NCBI GenBank assembly: GCA_949287245.1
Contig: CASEFL010000001.1
Coordinates: 62,001 to 126,000 of the forward strand
DNA length: 64,000 bases
Source: an uncultured Bacillota bacterium
GTDB taxonomy: Bacteria > Bacillota_I > Bacilli_A > RFN20 > CAG-826
Direction of reading: 5' to 3'
The position numbers and the translations under genes are program-made. Positions 40,988 to 50,535 of this stretch are shown one piece after another (position 1 is the first letter of the stretch; each line of letters opens with the position of its first letter). The notes under the pieces are model-generated. The model worked only from the letters and a program-made list of their open reading frames with translations. It was not told the origin of the DNA and did no database searches.

Positions 40988-42540
40988 TGCAAACATTGAA
41001 GGAGCGATTACTCGCCCATTTTGAGATAAGTGAAAAAGAATGGGCCGGTCTTAATGGGCCGGCTTTTTCAAATGGTATTCCCTTGCTTACCAAAAAAGAA
41101 GAAGATTTTGATCATGCCTTCGCTCTTCTTGAAAAAATTAAAAAAGAAAAGGGGAGAATTCTTGTCTATGGAGATTATGACTGCGATGGAGTAATGAGTA
41201 CCTCGATTATCCTTCGTACTTTAAGAGAATATGGAGTTGAGGCAAGCGGATATTTGCCCTCGCGCGAAAAAGATGGGTATGGCTTAACAGAAGAAAATGT
41301 TATCAAAATTGCCAAAGCGCAGTATCAGGCTATCTTTTTATGTGATAACGGTGTCAGTCAATTTTCCGCTATTGATCTAGCAAAAAAATTGAACCTTGAT
41401 GTTCTTGTTCTTGACCATCACACGCTTCCCTCTACTCTTCCCAAAAGTGACATTCTTCTTCATCCTTCCGTTCAAGAATATGGAGACATCCCTGTTTCTG
41501 CTGGCTTTTATGCCTATCTTTTTTCTCGGAAACTTTTAAAGAAAGATGACTTTTATTTGCGGGCTTTAGCTGCCTTATCCACCATTAGCGATGTTATGCC
41601 TTTAAAAAAATACAACCGCACACTTGTTAAAGAGATGCTTGAAGACTTTGAAAACGATAAAATTCCCGAATTTATCCCCTTTATGGGGAAAGAAGAGGGA
41701 CGAACAGAAGAAGAAATTAGTCGTTTCATCATTGCAAAAATTAACGCTTTAGGACGGATGGATGAAGGAAAAATGAACCGTTTACTTCTTCTTTTTGCAA
41801 ACCGGGAACAAGAAGTTCCTATCATTCAATATTTAGACAAAATTAATGAAGAGAAAAAAGAAGAAACCAATCGTGTTCTTCTTTCATTAAAATCTTCAGA
41901 AAAAGAACCTGCCATTGCTGAAATTTTAGAAAGTAAGCCGGGAATTGCCGGGTTAATTGCCAATCGTCTTTTAGAGGAAAAAGGGAAACCCTGTGCAATT
42001 TTTGTAAAGAAAAACGGGAACTTGGTCGCTTCTATACGCACAGGAAACTTCTTTTCGGCGATCGATTTTCTTAAACACTTACCCTTTATGCCTCTTGCTT
42101 TTGGGGGTCATAGTGGAGCGGCAGGTTGTACCATAAAAGAGGAAGATTTTGAAATCTTTAAAAAAGAATTTTTATATATCGCGATTAAATCCTCGCTTAA
42201 CGAAACCGTTGAGGAAAAATATATTCCTTTATCGCGAAAAGAATGCACCCTAGAAAATATGAGTCTTATTCGTTCCTTTGCCCCTTTTGGAGAAGGATGG
42301 AAAAATCCAACTTTTTCTATTGGTCCTTTCTTTCGCGAGGAATTAACTTTCGTAAAAGAAGGAAAATATCTTTCTTTCTCTCTTCCTTCGCGTGTTCGCT
42401 TTTTCTCTTTTCAGATAGGGGAAGAGGCATTTTCACAAAAGAAAAAGATCTCTCTTATTGGGAAATTAAAAGAACAACGATTTAAAGGACATATTCAAGA
42501 AACATTCTTCATTGAGAAAATAGCCCCGCACCTTGGGTAG
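40987..42540 (+). CDS. recJ: Single-stranded-DNA exonuclease RecJ
   Basis: 5'-3' exonuclease of the DHH phosphoesterase family, used in repair and recombination. DHH motifs are present: GDYDCDGVMST near residue 60, LCDNGVS near 118, DHHT near 142, and the DHHA1 part with GGHSGAAG near 376. Length 517 is short compared with 560-790 in E. coli and Bacillus; the extra C-terminal region of Bacillus RecJ is missing. The start ATG uses the last A of the secDF stop (TAATG), with no clear Shine-Dalgarno, implying coupling. An rsh promoter follows. Confidence 0.94.
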   Translation: MQTLKERLLAHFEISEKEWAGLNGPAFSNGIPLLTKKEEDFDHAFALLEKIKKEKGRILVYGDYDCDGVMSTSIILRTLREYGVEASGYLPSREKDGYGLTEENVIKIAKAQYQAIFLCDNGVSQFSAIDLAKKLNLDVLVLDHHTLPSTLPKSDILLHPSVQEYGDIPVSAGFYAYLFSRKLLKKDDFYLRALAALSTISDVMPLKKYNRTLVKEMLEDFENDKIPEFIPFMGKEEGRTEEEISRFIIAKINALGRMDEGKMNRLLLLFANREQEVPIIQYLDKINEEKKEETNRVLLSLKSSEKEPAIAEILESKPGIAGLIANRLLEEKGKPCAIFVKKNGNLVASIRTGNFFSAIDFLKHLPFMPLAFGGHSGAAGCTIKEEDFEIFKKEFLYIAIKSSLNETVEEKYIPLSRKECTLENMSLIRSFAPFGEGWKNPTFSIGPFFREELTFVKEGKYLSFSLPSRVRFFSFQIGEEAFSQKKKISLIGKLKEQRFKGHIQETFFIEKIAPHLG

Positions 42541-42543
42541 CGT

Positions 42544-42558
42544 TATAATAAAGAAGTT
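42544..42558 (+). promoter_or_regulatory. rsh -10 box, near-leaderless
   Basis: TATAAT (42544-42549) ends nine bases before ATG 42559, so the expected leader is about three bases. AAAGAAG between them is a poor Shine-Dalgarno. Confidence 0.55.
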
Positions 42559-44790
42559 ATGGGAAATGTAGGGAAGAAAGAAAAGGTGTTATTACCAAAT
42601 GGTGGATATCCAATGCACACCTTCGAGGATTTAAAATCCTTGTATTTTCCCTATATTCATGACGAAAATGGACGAAAACTTATTGAAAAAGCCTACCAAG
42701 TGGCGGAAGAAAAACATAAAGGCATCTTACGAAAAACTGGGGAACCCTACATTCAACACCCAATTGAAGTTGCCTATATTTTGGCTGAACATCGCTTGGG
42801 GCCGCCTACTTTAGCTAGTGCTTTGCTTCATGATACTGTAGAAGATACTGATTTAACCATTGACGAGATTGAAAAAGAATTTGGGGAAGATGTTGCAAGA
42901 ATCGTTGATTCTTTAACTAAAATTCAACGGATGAAACTTTCTCATCGTACCTCTGTTGATTTTGAAGCCGAAGACCATCGTAAGATTTTCTTAGGGATGG
43001 CAAAAGATGTGCGCGTAATTCTGGTAAAATTAGCCGATCGTCTGCACAATTTAAGAACGCTTGATGCTTTATCTGCTGATAGACAAAAAGCAATAGCCCA
43101 AGAAACACTTGACGTTTTTACTCCTATTGCCCATCGCCTTGGTATTTATCAAATGCAAAGCGAAATGGAAGACTTATCTTTAAAGTATTTAGAACCGGAA
43201 AAGTACCAAGAGATTCTTACTCTTTTAAACAAAAAAGAGGAACACCGCCAAGGCTCCTTAATCTCTTTACAGAAGCGGATAGCGGACATTCTTTTTGAGC
43301 ACCATATTAAGTTTCGGATGGAATCGCGTGTGAAAAGCATTTATTCCATTTACCGGAAAATGTATAAAAAAGGCTATGGTTTTGACGAAATTTATGATGT
43401 TTTAGCCGTTCGTATTATTTGCGAAAAAGAGATGGAATGTTATGAAATTTTAGGCATTATTCACCAAACATATAAACCAATCCCTGGGCGGTTTAAAGAT
43501 TACATTGCTATGCCTAAGCCTAATATGTATCAATCTTTACATACCACCATTATTTCCGGAGACGGCAATATCTACGAAGTACAAATTCGTACCGAAGAAA
43601 TGGACGAAGTAGCCGAGGAAGGCATTGCTGCTCATTGGCGTTATAAGGAAGGGGAAGGGGTAAAATCCGCAAAAGAGGAACAGCGGGATATCGAGGAAAA
43701 ACTGCATTGGTTCCGAGATTTTGTCTCAATGGCGGGTGAAGAGGAAGAATCCGAATCTGCCAAAGAATATGTGCAAAATCTTTCTCATGACATTTTTAAT
43801 GCCAATGTGTATGTATTTACTCCTCTTGGAAAAGTAATTGAACTTCCCACTGGTTCTACGGTTTTAGATTTTGCCTATAAAATTCATACAAAGGTTGGCG
43901 ATACTGCCGTAGGAGCTAGTGTAAATGGCGTAAATGTCCCTCTTTCAACGGAATTAAAAACCGGGGAAGTATGTGAGATTCGGACAGCGAAAAATGCCCC
44001 TGGTCCCTCTAGCGATTGGCTTGATTTAGTGAAAACAAATTCCGCCAAAGCCCATATTCGTAAATATTTACAACGCAAGCAAAATGCAGGAATTACAAGC
44101 GAAGAGGCCGAGAAGAAGGGAAAAGAGTCGCTTTTTGAAGCCTTTAAACAAGTGGGAGTTGCTTCGATTGAAGAAATGGAGGAAGTACTGGATAACGAAC
44201 GGATTTTTGATCGATTCAATGTTCATAGCTTAAATGAACTTTATCAGCGAATTAACTTAAAAAATCCGGCACCTTTTCAAGTTATTAGTGCCCTTCATCT
44301 TAAACGAAAAAAGAAATTTAAATTAGAAACTCCTTTAACTGACGACAATTCTCCCGTCGAAGTGGAGGGAGCAAGCAATGTTTTAACTTCTCTTGCCCAT
44401 TGCTGCACGCCGATTCCAGGCGATGAAATTATTGGCTATGTTAGTAAAGGGCGAGGAATCACGGTCCACCGGAAAAATTGTCCGAATATTAAAGGAGAAA
44501 CTTCTCGTCTTATTCCTGTGCGCTGGAAAAAACAACTTCAAAAAAGAGTATATCCAGTTGATGCAAGGTTATTTGCAAGCGATCGGAGTAATTTATTAGC
44601 GGATATTTTATCTCTTCTTTCTTCAAGAAGCACAAAAGTATCTTCCTTAAGGGCAAACTTAGTCCCCGGAACGGTGAATGTTGTCGTGAATTTGACTTTA
44701 TATGTCAGTGACCTTTCTTTCTTAGAAGATACCTTTAAAGCTTTGAAAGGAATACGCGGAGTTTATGATGTTTCAAGAATTATTCATTAG
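42559..44790 (+). CDS. rsh: Bifunctional (p)ppGpp synthetase/hydrolase (Rsh)
   Basis: Long RelA/SpoT homologue controlling the stringent response. The hydrolase HD domain is intact (ALLHDTVEDTD, His91-Asp92), as is the synthetase (RFKDYIAMPKPNMYQSLHTT near residue 311, with AVRIICE upstream). TGS (VFTPLGKVIELPTGSTVLDFAY) and C-terminal ACT domains follow. Length 743 is standard. It is called relA in Bacillus, where it follows recJ and apt; apt is absent here. The start at 42559 suits the -10 box; ATG 42613 (MHTFEDL) is an alternative. hisS follows after 11 bases. Confidence 0.96.
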   Translation: MGNVGKKEKVLLPNGGYPMHTFEDLKSLYFPYIHDENGRKLIEKAYQVAEEKHKGILRKTGEPYIQHPIEVAYILAEHRLGPPTLASALLHDTVEDTDLTIDEIEKEFGEDVARIVDSLTKIQRMKLSHRTSVDFEAEDHRKIFLGMAKDVRVILVKLADRLHNLRTLDALSADRQKAIAQETLDVFTPIAHRLGIYQMQSEMEDLSLKYLEPEKYQEILTLLNKKEEHRQGSLISLQKRIADILFEHHIKFRMESRVKSIYSIYRKMYKKGYGFDEIYDVLAVRIICEKEMECYEILGIIHQTYKPIPGRFKDYIAMPKPNMYQSLHTTIISGDGNIYEVQIRTEEMDEVAEEGIAAHWRYKEGEGVKSAKEEQRDIEEKLHWFRDFVSMAGEEEESESAKEYVQNLSHDIFNANVYVFTPLGKVIELPTGSTVLDFAYKIHTKVGDTAVGASVNGVNVPLSTELKTGEVCEIRTAKNAPGPSSDWLDLVKTNSAKAHIRKYLQRKQNAGITSEEAEKKGKESLFEAFKQVGVASIEEMEEVLDNERIFDRFNVHSLNELYQRINLKNPAPFQVISALHLKRKKKFKLETPLTDDNSPVEVEGASNVLTSLAHCCTPIPGDEIIGYVSKGRGITVHRKNCPNIKGETSRLIPVRWKKQLQKRVYPVDARLFASDRSNLLADILSLLSSRSTKVSSLRANLVPGTVNVVVNLTLYVSDLSFLEDTFKALKGIRGVYDVSRIIH

Positions 44791-44801
44791 AAAGGAATGC
44801 T

Positions 44802-46088
44802 ATGAGTGAATTTAATGCGGTAAAAGGAACAAAAGATTTTTATGGTCAAGAAGCTTTCGCGCTTCGCGAAATTGAAAATATTTTTCGTGCCTCTGCCTCC
44901 TTGTTTGGCTATGAAGAGATGGAAACACCAATTTTAGAAAACTATGCCCTTTTTGCTCGAGGAGCAGGAGAAGGAAGCGATGTAGTTAGAAAAGAAATGT
45001 ATGATTTTAACGATAAAGGGGGAAGACGTCTTGCTTTACGTCCTGAATTTACAGCAGGCATCTTACGCGCCATCGTAACCAATAAACTATATGCGAATCC
45101 CGATTTGCCACTTCGTTACTTTTATAGTGGGCCAGCTTTCCGCTATGAGCGACCACAGTTAGGAAGATATCGTGAATTTCACCAATTTGGGATTGAAGCT
45201 GTCGGGGTTAATGATCCTCTGCTTGATGTTGAAACCTTAATGGTGGCCTTAACCGCCTTTTCTCTTTTGAAATTTCCTTCTTTAAAAGTGAAAATTAATT
45301 CTTTAGGAGATGAAAAAACAAGAACTTCTTATCGCGACGCTTTAAGGAAATATTATGCGGATAAACTTGATGTTGTTTGTGAAGATTGCAAAGAACGTTT
45401 CCGTTTAAATCCCTTACGAATGCTTGATTGTAAAGTTGAAAGCGACCATCTTCTTTCCTTAGATGCGCCAAAATTAAGCGATTATTTATCGGAAGAATCC
45501 AAAGCCCGTTTTGAGAAAACAAAAGCGTATCTTGATGAATTTGGTATTGCCTATGAAGTCGATACTTCCTTAGTTCGTGGGCTTGATTATTACACTGAAT
45601 TTATCTATGAAATTCACGCTTTTTCTCCATCAGGAAAAGATTATGGTGCTTTAGGGGGAGGAGGCCACTACGACGGTCTTTTAAAAGAAGTAGGGGGACC
45701 AGATTATAGTGGCGTCGGTTTTGCCGTAGGAGAAGAGCGAATCCTTTCTTTGCTTGATGAATTTGGCCTTCGAAAAAATGAGCCTATTGTGGACGTGATT
45801 TTGCTTCCCATTGGCGAAGAAGCCCTCCCTTATGCTCAAAAATTGGCAAATGAAGTTCGGCTTCTTGGATATGCCGTAGAAACTCCATTAAAAAGCATGA
45901 AGATAAATGCGGCCTTTAAAAAAGCGGAAAGAAAGGGAGCTTCTTTAGCCATCCTTTTTGGGGAAGAAGAAATAAAAGAAGGAAAACTGCAAATTAAAGA
46001 TTTAGCAAAAGCCGAACAAAAAGAAATTATGCGCGAAAATCTTGCCCAAACATTAGATGAGTTTTTCCAAAAGGAGGAAGAAGAATGA
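44802..46088 (+). CDS. hisS: Histidine--tRNA ligase
   Basis: Class II synthetase charging tRNA-His. Motif 1 lies in FGYEEMETPILE, motif 2 is RYFYSGPAFRYERPQLGRYREFHQ, and the histidine-A motif is LVRGLDYYTEFIYEI. Motif 3 lies in GVGFAVGEERIL. Length 428 is normal. AAAGGA precedes the ATG. Its end overlaps aspS by four bases, the conserved Firmicutes hisS-aspS pair; dtd, usually just before hisS, is absent. Confidence 0.98.
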   Translation: MSEFNAVKGTKDFYGQEAFALREIENIFRASASLFGYEEMETPILENYALFARGAGEGSDVVRKEMYDFNDKGGRRLALRPEFTAGILRAIVTNKLYANPDLPLRYFYSGPAFRYERPQLGRYREFHQFGIEAVGVNDPLLDVETLMVALTAFSLLKFPSLKVKINSLGDEKTRTSYRDALRKYYADKLDVVCEDCKERFRLNPLRMLDCKVESDHLLSLDAPKLSDYLSEESKARFEKTKAYLDEFGIAYEVDTSLVRGLDYYTEFIYEIHAFSPSGKDYGALGGGGHYDGLLKEVGGPDYSGVGFAVGEERILSLLDEFGLRKNEPIVDVILLPIGEEALPYAQKLANEVRLLGYAVETPLKSMKINAAFKKAERKGASLAILFGEEEIKEGKLQIKDLAKAEQKEIMRENLAQTLDEFFQKEEEE

Positions 46089-47803
46089 GTTACCGCAGTA
46101 TATATATTGAAGATCTTAATGAATCGTATCTTGGAAAAGAAGTTGTTGTTGCAGGATGGATTCAAAATTATCGTAAACTTGGGGCAATTGAATTTTTAGA
46201 TCTTCGTGACCGTACAGGAATAATCCAACTTTCGGCAAAAGATGCAACAAAAATTCCTGATGCACGGAATGAATACGTTGTTTCTTGTAGAGGAATTTTA
46301 CAAAAGAAAGAAGTACCTAATCCCAAACTTCCAAAAGGAGATTATGAAATTGAAATTTTGGAAATGAATATTTTGTCGAAAGCAGACCCAACTCCTTTTC
46401 CGGTTAAAGAAAATACAGAAGCTTTAGAAGAGACAAGATTAAAATATCGTTACTTAGATTTACGGCGGCAAAAGATGGTCAATTATTTGAAGGTGCGGGC
46501 AAAAATCGTGCAAATCACCCATCAATATTTTGATTCTTTAAAATTTTTAGAGGTGGAAACACCAATTCTTAATTTAGCAACACCAGAAGGAGCAAGAGAC
46601 TATTTAGTGCCTTCAAGACTCCACCATGGCTCTTTTTATGCTTTGCCACAATCTCCCCAACTATTTAAACAGCTTCTCATGGTTGGAGGCATCGATCGAT
46701 ACTATCAAATAGCAAAATGTTTTCGTGACGAAGATTTGCGTAGTGATCGTCAGCCGGAATTTACGCAAATTGATGTTGAAATGTCCTTTTTAAATCAAGA
46801 AGAAATTCTTACGATTGCAGAGGGACTATTTAAACAATATTTCGATAAAATATTGGGAATTGATCTTAAACTTCCTTTACGAAGAATCTCTTATTGGGAT
46901 GCTTTAGATACTTATGGTTCTGATAAGCCAGACACTCGTTTTTCTCTTCATTTAGAAAATCTTAGTCATTTCAAAAACTGTTTCTTTGAACCATTTCATG
47001 AAAAAACATATTTCCGGGGAATCTTTTTACCAAAAACAATAGGAAGCGTATCAAGAAAGAAAATTGATGAACTTTCCTTAGAAGCAAAAAAATTTCATTT
47101 AGATACTTTATATAGTTTAAAAATTGAAAACGGACAAATTGAGGGCTCTTTTGCAAAGTTTTTACAAGATGAACTGAAAACTGAACTTCTTGCTATGGTT
47201 CAAGAGGATGGTCAACTTTTCTTTGGCGCTTCCTTAGAACGCAGAGATATCGACTTTGCTTTTGGCGCGATTCGTTTGCTTTTAGCAAAAGAATTCGCCT
47301 TAATTAAGCCAAATACCTATGATTTACTTTGGGTTGTTGATTTTCCCATGTTTACCAAAGATGAAAACGGGAATATTACTGCGGAACATCACCCTTTTAC
47401 GAGACCAAAAGACGAAGATTATCCGTATTTAAAAAGTGATCCTGAACGTGTTTTGGCTTACGCCTATGACATTATTTTAAATGGATATGAGGCTGGAGGC
47501 GGAACATTAAGAATTTATGACCCGAAAATGCAAGAAGAAATTTTTGAACTTCTTGGTCTTAGTAAAGAAGAAGCGCAAGCACGCTTTGGTTGGTTCTTAG
47601 AGGCTTTCCGTTATGGAGCCCCACCTCATGGAGGTTTTGCTTTAGGACTTGACCGTTTAGCGATGGTTTTTGGTGGAACCGATAATATCCGCGACGTCAT
47701 TGCTTTCCCCAAGAACTTACAAGCCATTGACCCTATGTCTCTTGCACCTGGAAAGGCAAGTGAGGAGGCATTAAGCACACTGGGAATTAAAATTGTTAAA
47801 TAA
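46085..47803 (+). CDS. aspS: Aspartate--tRNA ligase
   Basis: Class II synthetase charging tRNA-Asp. The N-terminal OB-fold (VVAGWIQNYRKLGAIEFLDLRDR) is followed by motif 2 (CFRDEDLRSDRQPEFTQID), the bacterial GAD insertion (about residues 285-400) and motif 3 (GFALGLDRLAMVF). Length 572 is typical of bacterial AspRS. AAGGAGG lies upstream in hisS. Whether it also charges tRNA-Asn cannot be told from this window. Confidence 0.97.
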   Translation: MSYRSIYIEDLNESYLGKEVVVAGWIQNYRKLGAIEFLDLRDRTGIIQLSAKDATKIPDARNEYVVSCRGILQKKEVPNPKLPKGDYEIEILEMNILSKADPTPFPVKENTEALEETRLKYRYLDLRRQKMVNYLKVRAKIVQITHQYFDSLKFLEVETPILNLATPEGARDYLVPSRLHHGSFYALPQSPQLFKQLLMVGGIDRYYQIAKCFRDEDLRSDRQPEFTQIDVEMSFLNQEEILTIAEGLFKQYFDKILGIDLKLPLRRISYWDALDTYGSDKPDTRFSLHLENLSHFKNCFFEPFHEKTYFRGIFLPKTIGSVSRKKIDELSLEAKKFHLDTLYSLKIENGQIEGSFAKFLQDELKTELLAMVQEDGQLFFGASLERRDIDFAFGAIRLLLAKEFALIKPNTYDLLWVVDFPMFTKDENGNITAEHHPFTRPKDEDYPYLKSDPERVLAYAYDIILNGYEAGGGTLRIYDPKMQEEIFELLGLSKEEAQARFGWFLEAFRYGAPPHGGFALGLDRLAMVFGGTDNIRDVIAFPKNLQAIDPMSLAPGKASEEALSTLGIKIVK

Positions 47804-47812
47804 GGAGAATTT

Positions 47813-49720
47813 ATGGATATTGAGCAAAAGACAATTGCCTGTTTACGCGCCCTAGTCATTGATATGACAAATAAGGCCAATAGTGGCCATCCAGGAATGG
47901 CCCTTGATGCTGCTCCTGCTTTATACGCCTTGTATCATGACCATTACCGCATGAATATCCAAAATCCCAACGATTTTAATCGTGATCGTTTTGTTTTGTC
48001 TTCCGGTCACGTTTCTGCCTTGCTTTACGCCCTTTTAGCGATGTGTCATCTTCTTAAAATGGAGGATTTAGAAGCATTTCGCCAACTTGGAAGCATGACG
48101 CCAGGACATCCGGAATATGGACTAACGCCAGGGGTAGACGCAACAGCAGGTCCTTTAGGACAAGGAATTGCGCAGGCCGTTGGCATGGCCGTAGCAGAGA
48201 AAAAGCATCGGTTATATTTCCATCAAGGAAATCATTATATTTATTGCTTATGTGGAGATGGCTGTTTAGAAGAAGGGATTAGTCAAGAAGCAATTTCTTT
48301 TGCAGGATTGCAAGAATTATCGCATCTTATTTTGCTTTATGATGAAAATGAATCGACTTTAGATGCTCCAACAAGTCATTCCATGAAGGAAGATGTTGCC
48401 AAACGTTTTCAGGCCGCGAATTGGAATGTCATAAAGGTTGAAAACGGGGAAGACCACAAAGCGATTTCAGAAGCGATTAGCAAAGCAAAAGAAAGCGAAA
48501 GTAAGCCTACCTTAATCCTTTTTCACACGAAAATTGGCTATGGTTCGCCTTTAGAAGGTAGCAACAAAGCACACGGAACACCTCTTGGGGAAGAAAATGG
48601 GGCAAAAACAAAAGAAAATTTAGGCATTTCTTGGTCCTCATTTACCATTCCTTCTGATTGTCAGGAAGATTTTGATAAAGCAAGAGCAAAATTAATCCCA
48701 CTTCCTGTCTCTTCCTTAGGAAATGAAGAAATGCTAAAGAAGAATTCTCTTAATGCTTTAGAAAATGTCGCATTAAAGGAAAGCGAAAGTACGCGAAGCA
48801 TTTCTGGTCGTATTTTGGAGGCGATGGTGAAATCTTCTCCCTATTGGATGGGAGGAAGTGCGGATGTCGCAAGTTCGGTCATGACAAAAATTAAGGATGA
48901 TCCTTCCTTTTTCCCAACAAGCGTCAATGGACAAAATATCGAATACGGAATTCGTGAATTTGCCATGGCAGCCATAAATAATGGAATATTGCTTCATGGA
49001 GGAATTCGCTGCTATGGAGGATGTTTTCTCGTTTTTAGCGACTATATGAAAAATGCGATTCGTATGTCGGCCTTAGAAAAGTTACCCGCCATTTATTTAT
49101 TTTCTCATGATTCTTTAGCCGTTGGCGAAGATGGACCAACTCATCAGCCCATTGAACAACTTGTTGCTTTAAGAAGCATTCCTAATCTTGTCACCATAAG
49201 ACCTGCAGACGGAAAAGAAATGAAAGGAGCGTATAAAGAAGCGATTCTTAGTGAAGATCATCCTGTCGCGCTTATCCTTTCTAGACAAAATCTTCCTTTA
49301 CTTGATAAAACTTCTGAGGAAAAGACATTAAAAGGAGCTTATTTAATTAAAGAAAGCGAGAATCCAACAATGGAAATCCTTGCTTCGGGTTCGGAAGTGT
49401 CTTTAGCTTTAGATGTAGCCTCTATGCTAGAAGAGAAAGGCGAACGCGTCCTTGTTGCCTCTTTCCCTTCAATGGAACTTTTCCGTAAACAAGAAACTTC
49501 CTATCAAAAGAAAGTTCTTCCTCTTCCTTATCACAAACGGTTCGCTTTAGAAATGCTTTCTCCTTTTATGTGGCATGAATGGGCAAAATACCCAATTGGT
49601 GTTAATCGCTTTGGTGCTTCTGGAAAAATGAAAGATGTGGAAGAGGCTTTTGGTTGGACAAAGGAAAAAATCACGGCAAAAATAGTTTCTTATCTTAAAA
49701 AAGAAGAAGAAATCGAGTAG
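47813..49720 (+). CDS. tkt: Transketolase
   Basis: Thiamine-diphosphate enzyme of the pentose phosphate pathway that moves two-carbon units between sugars. The N-terminal domain has GHPGMALDAAP and the diphosphate motif CGDGCLEEGISQEA. The middle domain has YGIREFAMAAINNGI with the catalytic Glu and SLAVGEDGPTHQPIEQL. A C-terminal transketolase domain follows. Length 635 is slightly under the usual 660. AAGGAG precedes the ATG. It follows aspS after nine bases. With dxs (52394) it makes two ThDP enzymes in the window. Confidence 0.97.
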   Translation: MDIEQKTIACLRALVIDMTNKANSGHPGMALDAAPALYALYHDHYRMNIQNPNDFNRDRFVLSSGHVSALLYALLAMCHLLKMEDLEAFRQLGSMTPGHPEYGLTPGVDATAGPLGQGIAQAVGMAVAEKKHRLYFHQGNHYIYCLCGDGCLEEGISQEAISFAGLQELSHLILLYDENESTLDAPTSHSMKEDVAKRFQAANWNVIKVENGEDHKAISEAISKAKESESKPTLILFHTKIGYGSPLEGSNKAHGTPLGEENGAKTKENLGISWSSFTIPSDCQEDFDKARAKLIPLPVSSLGNEEMLKKNSLNALENVALKESESTRSISGRILEAMVKSSPYWMGGSADVASSVMTKIKDDPSFFPTSVNGQNIEYGIREFAMAAINNGILLHGGIRCYGGCFLVFSDYMKNAIRMSALEKLPAIYLFSHDSLAVGEDGPTHQPIEQLVALRSIPNLVTIRPADGKEMKGAYKEAILSEDHPVALILSRQNLPLLDKTSEEKTLKGAYLIKESENPTMEILASGSEVSLALDVASMLEEKGERVLVASFPSMELFRKQETSYQKKVLPLPYHKRFALEMLSPFMWHEWAKYPIGVNRFGASGKMKDVEEAFGWTKEKITAKIVSYLKKEEEIE

Positions 49721-49729
49721 GATATAGGT

Positions 49730-50086
49730 ATGAAACGCGACTACTATTACATCAATAACTATAAAAACCAAGGCGATTTAGCGATTGGACGCCATGCTTT
49801 TGAGCGGATTGCTTTAATTGCTGCAAATAGTGTTATTGGGGCACAGGTACCCTCGCAAAATAAAAAGAAAATGAATCGCCTATTTTCCTTAGAGGGACCA
49901 GTAAAAGCATCTTTCCGGAAAGATGGAAGAATTGATTTAAGAATTGATGTTTCCATTAGTAAAACTGCGGAAAATATCCAAGACGTTTGTCTTTTAATTC
50001 AAAAGAAGGTTGGTGAAGCAATAACGAAGATGTGTGAGGCTCTGCCTTTTCAAATTGAAGTTCGCGTAACCTCACTTACCGCATGA
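49730..50086 (+). CDS. yqhY: Asp23/Gls24-family protein (YqhY-like)
   Basis: A 118-residue Asp23/Gls24 domain protein. The family pattern is an alternating beta/alpha fold with IGRHAFERIALIAANSVIGAQV and VKASFRKDGRIDLRIDVSISKTAENIQDVC. In Bacillus yqhY lies between accC and nusB and influences fatty-acid synthesis through acetyl-CoA carboxylase. Here no acc genes are present, but nusB is two genes downstream, so YqhY is the best guess. No signal peptide is seen. It overlaps the next gene by four bases. Confidence 0.8.
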   Translation: MKRDYYYINNYKNQGDLAIGRHAFERIALIAANSVIGAQVPSQNKKKMNRLFSLEGPVKASFRKDGRIDLRIDVSISKTAENIQDVCLLIQKKVGEAITKMCEALPFQIEVRVTSLTA

Positions 50087-50535
50087 AAGAAGAGAACATA
50101 CATCCTCTTTTAAAACCCCTCCGTTTTTATCAAGGGGCTGTTTTGCTTTATGGAATTTTACCTATTATCTCCCTTCTTGGTCTTCTTTTTGGTTTTTTCA
50201 ATGAAGAATCATTAAGTTTCACATTTTTTACTTTTCGTACTTTCTTTTTAAAAAAAGACTATTTGCTTACATTTCTTCCCTTTGCCTTCTTTTTTCTTTA
50301 TAGTCTTTTTGCGATTTATCGGGCATTAGAGGCAAAACCTTTATGGTTGATTCCTATTGATCTTTTTCTTATTTTAGACTTTCTTTTAAGTTTTTTTCCC
50401 GGAAATACGCCTTTTCAAGGACTCGAAATGCTTACCTATCTTCTTGTTCATTCCACTTTTCTCCTTCTTCTAGTTACGCGCGTTATTCTTTATGTTAGAC
50501 TACGTCTACTTGAAAAGAGAAAGAGACGAAAATGA
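50083..50535 (+). CDS. Four-span membrane protein, unknown
   Basis: I do not recognise this 150-residue protein. Four hydrophobic segments are visible (about residues 17-40, 58-80, 87-105 and 113-140), with a basic C-terminal tail (RLRLLEKRKRRK) that should lie inside. The ATG overlaps the yqhY stop and its own TGA overlaps the nusB ATG, so it is embedded in a tightly coupled unit. The base composition is very T-rich, as expected for a membrane protein. Confidence 0.8.
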   Translation: MKEENIHPLLKPLRFYQGAVLLYGILPIISLLGLLFGFFNEESLSFTFFTFRTFFLKKDYLLTFLPFAFFFLYSLFAIYRALEAKPLWLIPIDLFLILDFLLSFFPGNTPFQGLEMLTYLLVHSTFLLLLVTRVILYVRLRLLEKRKRRK

